The notes below the pieces were generated by a model that made no database searches, was not told where the DNA came from, and was given only the letters and a program-made list of their open reading frames with translations. Positions 43,085 through 51,393 of a stretch of 53,528 bases of DNA are shown here, piece after piece. Numbering within the stretch: position 1 is the first letter of the stretch; each line of letters starts with the position of its first letter. The translations under genes were made by a program, and so were the position numbers. This stretch comes from an uncultured Mordavella sp. (GTDB lineage: Bacteria; Bacillota; Clostridia; Lachnospirales; Lachnospiraceae): positions 1 through 53,528 of the forward strand of contig CABPCP010000010.1 in the NCBI GenBank assembly GCA_902406105.1, given 5' to 3'.

Positions 43085-43453
43085 CTATTTCAAGCCTTTG
43101 GTCAGCGGGATCAGGCATAAAAGAAGTACGATCCCCACAATTCCAACCAAAATCCCAATGAGCATACTGCTCCATACCATCGTCAGGCACATTCCCACGC
43201 CAAGGATCAAGGCTCCGGCAATACCAAGCAGAACGGTTCCAATAATTTTCCCTGACAGGCGGACCGGACTTTTCTTTTCCATTCTCCGCCACACCAGCAC
43301 CATGACCAGCAGTACAGCCACTCCGATCACGCCCATAATAATCCCCTGATCAAAAGCGTTCCACTCCGGGATCAATGTCATACACATTCCCAGCGCAAAC
43401 AGGATTCCTCCGATGGTTGACAAGATCATTGCTACAAAACTACTCTTCTTCAT
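43085..43453 (-). CDS. Small four-helix membrane protein
   Basis: 122 aa with four hydrophobic segments (about 6-28, 32-52, 68-88, 92-114), rich in Gly and Val. No domain recognised. Begins 3 bp after the preceding gene, with GAGAGG upstream, so it is part of the same operon as the 86-aa protein gene. Confidence 0.7.
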   Translation of the reverse strand: MKKSSFVAMILSTIGGILFALGMCMTLIPEWNAFDQGIIMGVIGVAVLLVMVLVWRRMEKKSPVRLSGKIIGTVLLGIAGALILGVGMCLTMVWSSMLIGILVGIVGIVLLLCLIPLTKGLK

Positions 43454-43456
43454 TTT

Positions 43457-43717
43457 TTACCTCTCCCTTCTTCTTTGTTCTTCCTTTTCCCTCTGCTGTT
43501 TTTCTTCTGCCAGCCTTGCCTTGGCTTCTTCCACAGTTTCTCCGTCTCTGGTCAAAAACTCGTCCACAAATGCATCTGACATTTTGATAAATCCATTTAC
43601 GGCGTCTTCTTCGATTTTCTTATAGCCGCCTACTACCCCTTCTTCGATCTTCTTATAGCCGCCCACCACTTTCTCAGCTATTTTCTCATTTTTCTCCGCC
43701 AGTTTTGACTTAGCCAC
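43457..43717 (-). CDS. Hypothetical protein with tandem GGYKKIEE repeats
   Basis: 86 aa from a GTG start (AAAGGAGG upstream). Two near-identical copies of VVGGYKKIEE (about 17-37), a third diverged copy (AVNGFIKM), then a charged coiled-coil-like C-terminus (EAKARLAEEKQQREKEEQRRRER). Predicted amphipathic helix, perhaps membrane-surface-binding. Short repeat proteins like this are common in Firmicutes and uncharacterised. Coupled to the downstream four-helix membrane protein. Confidence 0.7.
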   Translation of the reverse strand: MAKSKLAEKNEKIAEKVVGGYKKIEEGVVGGYKKIEEDAVNGFIKMSDAFVDEFLTRDGETVEEAKARLAEEKQQREKEEQRRRER

Positions 43718-43888
43718 GATTCATTTCCTCCTTTTGATATCTTCTTTTGACTCTGTAAGAATATCCCGTTTCTGTTGCAAAATCGTTTCTGTTTTGTTTC
43801 TGAAATATGAATCCTGCCGAATTTTTCAAAATACCATCTATCTTCCGCCATGAAATCCTTCTTAAGAAACACCCCGCGGCTCTTTCAG

Positions 43889-44788
43889 TTATAACCCCGG
43901 AGATTCTTTCCTTTTACGGGCATAATAGATCATACTGATGCCCAATGCGGCAATAAGTACACATACCGCCATTCCGGTCATGCCATTCATCCGATCCGCG
44001 TCCAGGCTTCCTGTTTCCTGAAAGGAAGCCAGCATGGTCATCTGCAGCGTCAGCATGGATACCAGCGCGTCAGCCACCCCTATATTGCGGATCGTGATCA
44101 GGATGGGTGACTGCATTTTTCTCACTTTTACCATATTGATCACAGCCATTGTGATCTTATAAAACGTATATGCCGCTATAGATATGGCGATGATATCGGG
44201 ATAACTGCGGGCTCTCCCTCTCGCTATCGTCAGCAGGACAACTCCGCTCAGCGCCAGATTTAACACCAAAAGCAGGAGGCCATCTATTTTTATAACTGCC
44301 AGCTCCGCTTCTCTGATCCTCTTTTGATCTTCCATCTTGGATATTTTTCTTTCTGTATTCACTGCCTGATAGCGCATGAGCCCCAGCAGACTGTAGTAGA
44401 CGGCCATCGCAATGAACCAGGACGACTGATTCAAAACGCCGATCACACCGTTATATATGGTATAAACCACATTGATCACAAAGCTTGGCAGGGTGGTCAA
44501 AACCGTTCGAAACCTGTAGTCTTCCAGGAAATGAGCTCCAAAAACCGTCTTCTTTCTCAGCATCAGCACTCTCCCTGCCGCTCCTTTTATCACATCTTTA
44601 TATAAGCATATACCGGCCATCGTCAGCGAAATGGCCGCAAGAATATATACGACGATCCCTATAAAATCCGGCAGCAAATTTTTCTGCGACTGGACCACAG
44701 ACAGGACAGAAACTACCGCTGTCGCCAGGTAAATGATCCAATGCGCGATCTTGTTTCTCTTCATCTTTTTCAGCAGTGTTGCCGGCAC
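43889..44788 (-). CDS. Polytopic membrane protein of unknown function
   Basis: 299 aa, six to eight predicted membrane helices, basic loops. GTG start at 44786-44788 with GGAGGG upstream; an in-frame ATG eight codons later is an alternative. No known motif. It has its own gap on each side (intergenic 43718-43888 holds nothing recognised) and may be monocistronic. Confidence 0.7.
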   Translation of the reverse strand: MPATLLKKMKRNKIAHWIIYLATAVVSVLSVVQSQKNLLPDFIGIVVYILAAISLTMAGICLYKDVIKGAAGRVLMLRKKTVFGAHFLEDYRFRTVLTTLPSFVINVVYTIYNGVIGVLNQSSWFIAMAVYYSLLGLMRYQAVNTERKISKMEDQKRIREAELAVIKIDGLLLLVLNLALSGVVLLTIARGRARSYPDIIAISIAAYTFYKITMAVINMVKVRKMQSPILITIRNIGVADALVSMLTLQMTMLASFQETGSLDADRMNGMTGMAVCVLIAALGISMIYYARKRKESPGL

Positions 44789-44914
44789 TGCTCTTCCCTC
44801 CTTTTCCCATTATCCGACTGATCTCTTATTTACTTTACTTATGGATTTTCCTTTTGTGCGGCAACACTATATCACAGTTTTGTTTCATTTTTGTTTCTAT
44901 TTTTTATAATTGTA

Positions 44915-44964
44915 TTGACACAGTGTCAGTATCGATATACAATAGCACTGTTGACACGATGTCA
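44915..44964 (+). promoter_or_regulatory. TetR-type promoter with two operators
   Basis: TTGACA (44915-44920) and TACAAT (44938-44943), 17-bp spacer. Operator 1 TGACACAGTGTCA (44916-44928) overlaps the -35; operator 2 TGACACGATGTCA (44952-44964) lies just past the expected start of transcription. The two share a 19-bp context (TTGACAC..GTCAGTATC). The TetR regulator encoded two genes downstream is the likely ligand. Confidence 0.75.
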
Positions 44965-44989
44965 GTATCAGAAAGTGAGGAAATGACCT

Positions 44990-45538
44990 ATGAAGAAAAA
45001 TATTGGTTCTACATTAGCTTTATATCCTACTCCGCTTGTTGTCGTTGGCGCCATGGCCGGCGAAAAGCCAACCTGGACATTAGTAGGACATGTGGGCATC
45101 ATTGGGCACGACCGAATTTTAGTAAGTCTTGCGTCCAATCATTACATTAACAGCTTTATTAACGAAGGGAAAAAGCTGTCTTTAAATATCGTTGACAGTT
45201 CCTGTCTTCCGGAGGCTGACTATGTAGGCAGCGTAAGCGGGGCCAAAACAGACAAATCCAACGTATTCGACTATGAAGTCGGAGCGGCCGGGACTCCCAT
45301 CATCCAAAAGGTACCGTTGGCAATGGAATGTACCGTTGTTGATGTTTACAATTCCAAAGGTTTTGAAAATTTCATCTGTACCATCGACAGTACTCTGGTC
45401 GAAGAAACTTGCCTGAATGAAGAAGGACGTATTGATTACCACAAGCTAAAGCCAGTACTTTTTGAGTTCCCGACTTACGAATACTTACAGACCGGCGAAG
45501 TCTTGGGGAAATGTCTGTCCTTCAAAAATAACCTGTAA
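44990..45538 (+). CDS. Flavin reductase family protein
   Basis: 182 aa. Split-barrel flavin-binding fold: LYPTPLVVVGAMAGEKP at the first strand, then RILVSLASNHYINSFI, LSLNIVDSSC, and FEFPTYEYLQTGEVLG near the end. The family reduces FMN/FAD with NAD(P)H or acts as a flavoprotein. First gene of a three-gene operon with a TetR regulator and an aldo-keto reductase, which suggests redox or carbonyl stress. GTGAGG upstream of the ATG. Confidence 0.85.
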   Translation: MKKNIGSTLALYPTPLVVVGAMAGEKPTWTLVGHVGIIGHDRILVSLASNHYINSFINEGKKLSLNIVDSSCLPEADYVGSVSGAKTDKSNVFDYEVGAAGTPIIQKVPLAMECTVVDVYNSKGFENFICTIDSTLVEETCLNEEGRIDYHKLKPVLFEFPTYEYLQTGEVLGKCLSFKNNL

Positions 45539-45570
45539 CAGCCGCAAAACGGATTGGAGAAATACATTGG

Positions 45571-46164
45571 ATGGAAGCCATGACAAAGGAATCAAATCAA
45601 TTGACCGTCCTGCGGCAAAACGAAATCATCGAAGCCTGCAAGTCCCTTTACCAGACAAAAGGGTTCCGGGAAGTAACGATCAAAGAGATCAGCAAGAAAA
45701 CCAGTTTTTCCAGGCCTTCCATTTATAATTACTTTGAAACAAAAGAAGAAATATTTCTCGCACTTTTAACAAGAGAATATGACCGTTGGACGGACAAACT
45801 GGAAACTGTCTCAGAGTCCAATGATAATTGGGACCAGGAAGCGTTTGCAAAGGCGCTGGCCCACACACTGGAAGACCAGGAAATCATGCTGAAGATCCAG
45901 ACCATGAACTTATATGAAATCGAGGAAAACAGCCGGGAGGAACGGCTCGCGGAATATAAACGCTCCTTCTACCGCACTATGACTGTCATTGACGACTGTC
46001 TGGTCTCCTATAAACCTGATATAACAGAATTAGAAAAACAGGATTTCCGCTATGCTTTTTTCCCGTTTATGTATGGAATTTACGCATATGCGCACCCTAC
46101 CGAGAAACAGCTTACTGTCATGAAACAAGTGGGAATCCCCCCATACAGAACTGACAGTGTTTGA
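45571..46164 (+). CDS. TetR family transcriptional regulator
   Basis: 197 aa. N-terminal TetR helix-turn-helix: GFREVTIKEISKKTSFSRPSIYNYFETKEEIF (about 32-64). The C-terminal half is the usual helical ligand domain (PFMYGIYAYAHPTEKQLTVM). ATG preceded by TTGGAGAA. Sits between the flavin reductase and aldo-keto reductase genes on one transcript; the two palindromes at 44.9 kb are its probable binding sites, giving autoregulation. Confidence 0.88.
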   Translation: MEAMTKESNQLTVLRQNEIIEACKSLYQTKGFREVTIKEISKKTSFSRPSIYNYFETKEEIFLALLTREYDRWTDKLETVSESNDNWDQEAFAKALAHTLEDQEIMLKIQTMNLYEIEENSREERLAEYKRSFYRTMTVIDDCLVSYKPDITELEKQDFRYAFFPFMYGIYAYAHPTEKQLTVMKQVGIPPYRTDSV

Positions 46165-46219
46165 ACTGGCATTGCATTGTATCCGGCGTCTTCTGCCGGA
46201 AAGATAAGGAGAGATCGAA

Positions 46220-47224
46220 ATGGAATACACAACACTTGGAAACACAAATATAGAAGTATCAAAACTCTGCGTAGGCTGTATGAGTTTCGGAAAACCCAGA
46301 ACACTCCACGACTGGACGGTGGACGAGGCCGCCACAGAGAACATTGTAAAGCACGCTCTGGACCTGGGAATCAATTTTTTCGATACCGCAAATGGCTATT
46401 CGGAGGGCACCAGCGAAGAGTATCTGGGCAGAGCGCTTAAGAAAAATGCCGCAAGAGATAAAGTCGTCATCGCTTCAAAGGTCTACTTCAATCCGGGAAG
46501 ACTTTCTTCCGAAGCCATCCACCGGGAGATCGATGGGAGCCTGAAGCGTCTCGGCACAGATTATCTCGACCTGTATATCATTCACAGGTTTGATTATGAG
46601 ACGCCGATCGAGGAGACAATGGAAGCGCTGAACGATCTTGTAGTATCCGGGAAGGTGCGTGCCATCGGAGCTTCAGCCATGTACGGATACCAGTTCTATA
46701 ATATGCAGTTAGCCGCCAGAGACAATGGCTGGGCACAATTTTCAGCTATGGAAAATCATTACAATCTGCTCTACAGGGAAGACGAACACGAACTGATACC
46801 AATCTGCCGTCAGATGAATGTATCTCTTATGCCTTACAGCCCTCTTGCAGCCGGGCATCTGACCAGACCAGAATGGAATTCGGACTCTATCCGGAGCAAG
46901 ACCGACCGTGCGGCGATGGGAAAATACGACCGCACCCAGGAGCAGGATATGGAAATCGTCCGCAGAGTCCATTCTCTTTCAGAAAGATATGGCGTGAAAA
47001 TGCAGCAGATCGCCCTGGCATGGGAATGGGCCAAAGGTGTGGCCTCACCGATCATCGGAGCCACAAAAGCGACTCATTTTGACGATGCCGCCGGAGCATT
47101 TGCTGTAAAACTTACAGCGGAAGATATCGCCTACTTGGAAGAGCCATATATGCCCCACAGAATCGTGGGCGCTATCGACCAAAATCCTGCCGATGGAGTT
47201 AAGCTGCTGGATGAAAAAAAATAA
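46220..47224 (+). CDS. Aldo/keto reductase
   Basis: 334 aa, NADP-dependent TIM barrel. Catalytic tetrad visible: Asp and Tyr in NFFDTANGYSEG, Lys in VVIASKVYF, His in DLYIIHRFD. NADP-binding end GATKATHFDDAAGAF. Close to the YghZ/general-stress protein 69-type group. ATG with AAGGAG upstream. Follows the TetR gene in the same operon. Confidence 0.93.
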   Translation: MEYTTLGNTNIEVSKLCVGCMSFGKPRTLHDWTVDEAATENIVKHALDLGINFFDTANGYSEGTSEEYLGRALKKNAARDKVVIASKVYFNPGRLSSEAIHREIDGSLKRLGTDYLDLYIIHRFDYETPIEETMEALNDLVVSGKVRAIGASAMYGYQFYNMQLAARDNGWAQFSAMENHYNLLYREDEHELIPICRQMNVSLMPYSPLAAGHLTRPEWNSDSIRSKTDRAAMGKYDRTQEQDMEIVRRVHSLSERYGVKMQQIALAWEWAKGVASPIIGATKATHFDDAAGAFAVKLTAEDIAYLEEPYMPHRIVGAIDQNPADGVKLLDEKK

Positions 47225-47236
47225 TTGTTTCATAGT

Positions 47237-47268
47237 AAAATCCCGGAGGTTCAGTCCTCCGGGATTTT
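47237..47268. terminator. Bidirectional terminator between convergent genes
   Basis: 13-bp perfect stem AAAATCCCGGAGG (47237-47249) with CCTCCGGGATTTT (47256-47268), 6-nt loop. It serves the aldo-keto reductase operon on the plus strand and the ATPase remnant on the minus strand. Confidence 0.85.
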
Positions 47269-47271
47269 AAT

Positions 47272-47805
47272 TCACCTTTTCAATGCTGCATTTAGAATTT
47301 CAACTAACCTAACAGCATCACTTTCTCCCGTAAGCAGTGATTCATTTACTTCCAATGTACCTTCTGCTACGATCGCGTCATTGCAGATCTGATTCCCGCT
47401 TTCCAGCACCACCAGATCATCCTCTACGATCTCTTCCAGATCGACCGTTCTTTCCTGACCTTCTCGCCGTACGCATACGCGGGGACGATTTAAAATCGAC
47501 AGCTCATCTACTAATTTTTTTGCTTTCAGTTCCTGGGTGATTCCAATGATGATATTTAAAATAATGATGGCGATAAACAACATGTTTGAATAAGCGCCTA
47601 CCGCAAAAAGAAGACCCGCGATCAAAAAGTTCAAAAAATTAAAAAGTGTAAACAAATTCTCAGAAATGATCTTCCCCCTGCTTTTTGTGATCTGTTCCTG
47701 CCGTGTTTCTCCTTTCCCGGCTTCCCTGCGTTCATTCACCTCAAAAGCAGACAAGCCTGATAGGATCTCTTTTTTCTGCCGATCTATATTTTGCTGTTTT
47801 TCCAT
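47272..47805 (-). pseudogene. Truncated cation-translocating P-type ATPase
   Basis: 177 aa against a family length of about 850-900. The N-terminal membrane helices (FTLFNFLNFLIAGLLF; IIILNIIIGITQELKAKK) and the actuator motif LLTGESD are present. After that the reading frame continues only as DAVRLVEILNAALKR and stops, right before a terminator. The phosphorylation site DKTGT, the nucleotide-binding domain and the last membrane helices are missing, so it cannot pump. A deletion after the actuator domain is the likely cause. Confidence 0.85.
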
Positions 47806-47911
47806 GCTTTCTTCCTCCCTGTTATCTTTTCTACAACAAAGGATAGCAGGGAGGGCTAAATATTCCGGTAGGATTTCTTAAACAATTCATAAACAATTCC
47901 GTCTCTTGCGG

Positions 47912-48142
47912 TCATCTTCTGAAAGGTTTCCCGCCCTGCTTAACAGACGGCCGACGTAAATAGACTTCACAGATACCGAGAAAAACAGAGGCCGCGCACA
48001 AAGCGTTTAAAAGAAACATGGAGTTTCCCATAAAATTCATCAGCGGATTGAACCAGTCCAAAATCTGTATGACCACTAATGAAATACTGCAAATAATACA
48101 TATATGTCCCGCAAGTGTTTTTAAGATATTTATCGTTCTCAT
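47912..48142 (-). CDS. Small two-helix membrane protein
   Basis: 76 aa, two hydrophobic segments (about 8-28 and 38-58), basic C-terminus. No family recognised. The ATG shares bases with the TAA of the upstream glycosidase gene (TAATG), so it is translationally coupled to it and perhaps functionally linked at the membrane. The gap downstream to the ATPase remnant (47806-47911) is empty. Confidence 0.65.
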   Translation of the reverse strand: MRTINILKTLAGHICIICSISLVVIQILDWFNPLMNFMGNSMFLLNALCAASVFLGICEVYLRRPSVKQGGKPFRR

Positions 48143-49293
48143 TACAATCCCTCCGTAATAAATATTCCGTCTTCGACTTTATGCCCCGCTCTGTATGGAT
48201 GATTCACTACCCGATCCTTTAATGTCATAAAGGAGCAGTGCCCTCCATCCAGATTATACGCGGCCTTGCAGCCAAGCTTTTCAAACAATCCTGCCATTTC
48301 ATCCAAAAACATTCCTCTGGAATTATCCTGCCTGCCGTCCACGACTAACAGACAATAATGTCCCGGCTCATAATAACCAATGGCGGTCCTTGGGTGCGAT
48401 TCCCGGATATAGGACCATGTTTGGAATGTTGTTTTAGCTTTCCCATTATCATCCAGAAGGCTGGGTCCAAAAATCCAGCTCTGATATGCGCCGCTGTCAA
48501 TTAACTGCTGCGTGTTCATTTCTTCCGGCGCGTATATCTTCATTGTTCCGTCCCAATTCAGCACACAGGTCTCCATATCTGTCTGCTTTGCCCGGTAGAT
48601 CACCCCATTCCGGATGATCGTTCCGTTATTTTGATGCCTGCTGTTGCTGTAAGAATCTCCGTTCACGGCAAGAACAGATTTTAAACGTGCCGACATGTCA
48701 GACAATTTTTCATCATATCCCACTCCATAGACATTCTGCGCAAAACAGGTCTGCAGACATGTAATATCACTGATATAGATATCAGCAAGTACGTAGGAAA
48801 TATTCGTTCCATATTGTAAATGTTTGCCTCCCTGCGTCTTATCAAGCCTGCTCGTATCGTATGTATTATAGGAAAGCTGTACAGATACGTTGGGACTTGT
48901 ATATGAAGTATCTGTGGAAACGACTTGATCGGTAAACTTGTCCGCGAATTTCTGATGCCAGTCCTGTGTATCCAGAGATACTTTTGTTGTCGGAAGACCG
49001 TTGGAATAACTGCTCGTCAGCGACTGTAATTCTTCTTCCCTCGCTTGGGGATCCTCGGTCTGGTTCTCGCCTTGGGACGTGTTTCCCTTATTCTGCGAAG
49101 AGCCTGAATTATCCGGTAACTTTTCCTTATCCTGACCGGAAGAATGATTCGCGGCCTGCGCGACCATTGTCCGCGCGGAGATGCCTTTCTGCGGAAGCAG
49201 ATAATTTACGCCATAAATCCCGCATAACAAAAGCGCCGCGATCACCAGGTCAGCCGCAAAAGCAATTATTTTCCCTCTTACTCTTTTTTTCAT
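48142..49293 (-). CDS. Phosphodiester glycosidase family protein, extracytoplasmic
   Basis: 383 aa. One N-terminal membrane helix (residues 8-31), a Ser/Gln/Glu-rich linker (about 45-95), then the NAGPA-type domain: LAVNGDSYSN, IFGPSLLDDNGK, HPRTAIGYYEPGHYCLLVVDG and KLGCKAAYNLDGGHCSFM. The family's known mammalian member removes GlcNAc from phosphodiester-linked sugars; bacterial ones act on wall or extracellular polymers. Likely membrane-anchored, facing out. It looks intact among decayed neighbours. Confidence 0.88.
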   Translation of the reverse strand: MKKRVRGKIIAFAADLVIAALLLCGIYGVNYLLPQKGISARTMVAQAANHSSGQDKEKLPDNSGSSQNKGNTSQGENQTEDPQAREEELQSLTSSYSNGLPTTKVSLDTQDWHQKFADKFTDQVVSTDTSYTSPNVSVQLSYNTYDTSRLDKTQGGKHLQYGTNISYVLADIYISDITCLQTCFAQNVYGVGYDEKLSDMSARLKSVLAVNGDSYSNSRHQNNGTIIRNGVIYRAKQTDMETCVLNWDGTMKIYAPEEMNTQQLIDSGAYQSWIFGPSLLDDNGKAKTTFQTWSYIRESHPRTAIGYYEPGHYCLLVVDGRQDNSRGMFLDEMAGLFEKLGCKAAYNLDGGHCSFMTLKDRVVNHPYRAGHKVEDGIFITEGL

Positions 49294-49390
49294 CTTATCC
49301 CTTCTTTCGTCTTATGCTCAAATGTAGTCTATCGGATATATCTAATAACTTCGTATAAATTTGTTAAACAACTTTTAAACAATTTCTTAT

Positions 49391-49929
49391 CTATAGCCAC
49401 TGTCCCGCCATCTCCTCCATCTGTTCATCTGCCCGGCTGACAATTTCAGCGCACTGTTTCAGCTGCTCCTGCATTTCTAATGTAAACTGCCTGCTCTTTT
49501 TATATCGAAGCTGATGTTCCAAACTCGCCCAGAACTCCATCGCAATCGTTCTCAGCTGTATTTCCACATTTTTTTATATCTCCCTGCTTCAAAAGCAGTC
49601 CCGCTATATGATAGACATCGGAAATAAACGGACATACCACTCTTACGCCCGCGATATCCATGATGAATTGATTCAATAGGATTCCTGTCATTGCACGCCT
49701 GAAATTCACGATTTAAAATTTCTAATTTTGCCGTAATCTGGCGAATACCCGCTTCATAAAAAAACATAATCTGATTATATTGTTCTGTAATATTTAACGC
49801 GTCGCTGGCTATGGGAAGAAACAGATGTCTTTCTTCTTCTGGCTGAATCTGCGCGACCTCAACGATCGTCTGGTTCCCTTTTTTCCTGTTATACATATTT
49901 CTAAAAATGTTCTGCATATATTTACTCAC
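49391..49929 (-). pseudogene. Decayed RelA/SpoT-type small (p)ppGpp synthetase
   Basis: Three pieces in shifted frames match one family. From 49929: YNQIMFFYEAGIRQITAKLEIL and NDRNPIESI. In a second frame (about 49709-49580): FIMDIAGVRVVCPFISDVYHI. In a third (about 49570-49391): VEIQLRTIAMEFWASLEHQL, ending QMEEMAGQWL. These are the usual consecutive motifs of YjbM/YwaC-like synthetases, but the segment between the second and third (normally with the RSLHL substrate motif) is deleted. It cannot make functional protein. Confidence 0.85.
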
Positions 49930-50089
49930 CTCGGAAATAGAATACTCAGGAAATCTAAAAGGACAGAATGGATTTTTTAAATAAATTCTAAAATTAAGTC
50001 TCGTTTCATATGCGGGAGCAGTATTCTTCTAAACAACAAATCATGCGCGGAAATGACTTGGAGCCGCCCATACGGACGGCTCCTGCATA

Positions 50090-51392
50090 TTATAGATCCG
50101 ATATCCATTTCACTGTTTTACGGAATGCATCTTCACGGCTTTTCCGGCAGTCTCCCGGATATTGTCTCTCAATTTTAAACATTTTCAGCTTAGGCGGATT
50201 TAAAGGGACAAGAATGTGGCTTGCTTTTTCATATTCCAGGATATCTACCCAGATGTTTTCCACACGGATGGCTGTATTCTCATCGAAATGTTTCAGCGGT
50301 TCTTCGTAGATATAGGATAATTCGAACTGCCGGTGGAGGATCAGATTCCGGATTGCCGGGCCATATTTCAGATGCGCGGCCATACATGGAAAATCTTTTC
50401 CCCTGTATGTGAATTCGGATGCGGTTGTGAAAGTTTTGGACGCCATACTTTTATTCCCACGCATGCCTCCCCATACGCAGTGCAGCGGGGAAATCGCCGC
50501 GACACCGCAGATATCCGGCATGAGGGAAGCACAGAGCAGCGCCAGGACCGCGCCTTTCGAAATCCCATACATGATAATCTTTTCATGGCCCTTGCTTTTC
50601 AGCCACAGGATCGCTTTTTCAAATGGATCGACCGGCACCCGGACCAGTTCTTTTGGCAGCCCGTCTACGTTCCAGTAACAAACGCCCAACGCGGCGATAC
50701 CACACCGGGCAAACATAGCGCCGACATGCATTAGAATATTTTCATTTCCTTCACTGCCGCCTACTACGATGACCGCTTTTTTATGATCCTGTTCTTCAGC
50801 AGGGACGTGATAAAATCCATAGACCCCTTCCCGCGCAACCGTTGTATACTCCTTCAAAACATACTCATAAATGAGGGAATGATTGCCGGAGCCGTCTTGA
50901 AATGGAATTTCCGCGGTCTTTATAAATCCGCGTTTTTCGTAAAATTCCCATGAAGCAAGCGTGTTTGTAAACAGTCGTACGTTTCCTGCCCCATCGGCTT
51001 TTGCCCGACTCAAAAACTGTGTGACTAATGCGGTCCCCAGGCCTTTTCTGTAATCTCTTTTGGACGAAAGGGCAACAAGCTCAAGATCACATCTCCCAAA
51101 GGTTTTCTTGTCCCTTTCCCTCAGCTGACGAAAAAAAGCGTCAAACTGTTTCTGAAACGTTTCCGACATTTTATATCTTTTCAAGTAAAACAACCTGACG
51201 ATCCTCCGTTTCAGCCACATAGGTAAAGTTGCATTTTTCAATCAGGATCTGCGCATAATCACGCAATAGTATCCTGTCATTCTGATCCGCAGGACATGTA
51301 AAAAAGCCCTCATAGAAACATTCCCCGCAGGCCGCCGCAACTAAATGGCTGAGCAAAGCCGTTGACCATATTCCGTTTAATCCGAATCCCAT
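50090..51392 (-). pseudogene. Frameshifted GNAT acetyltransferase joined to a BAAT-type hydrolase
   Basis: The N-terminal GNAT part is split: 51171-51392 ends at FTYVAETEDRQVV, and the second frame, open from 51241, carries DLELVALSSKRDYRKGLGTALV and NTLASWEFYEKRGF. That second frame then continues without a stop into a BAAT-type hydrolase (GVYGFYHVPAEE; VIVVGGSEGNEN; nucleophile Ser in MYGISKGA; His in KASHILVP). Between IRVENIW and YEKASH about 30-40 residues expected in the family are missing, including the usual catalytic Asp. Both halves look non-functional. Confidence 0.75.
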
Positions 51393-51393
51393 T

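Noticed and set aside
43678..43872. A 64-codon minus-strand frame upstream of the repeat-protein gene.
   Set aside because: It overlaps the start of the 86-aa gene in another frame and includes that gene's ribosome site as coding sequence; no motif.
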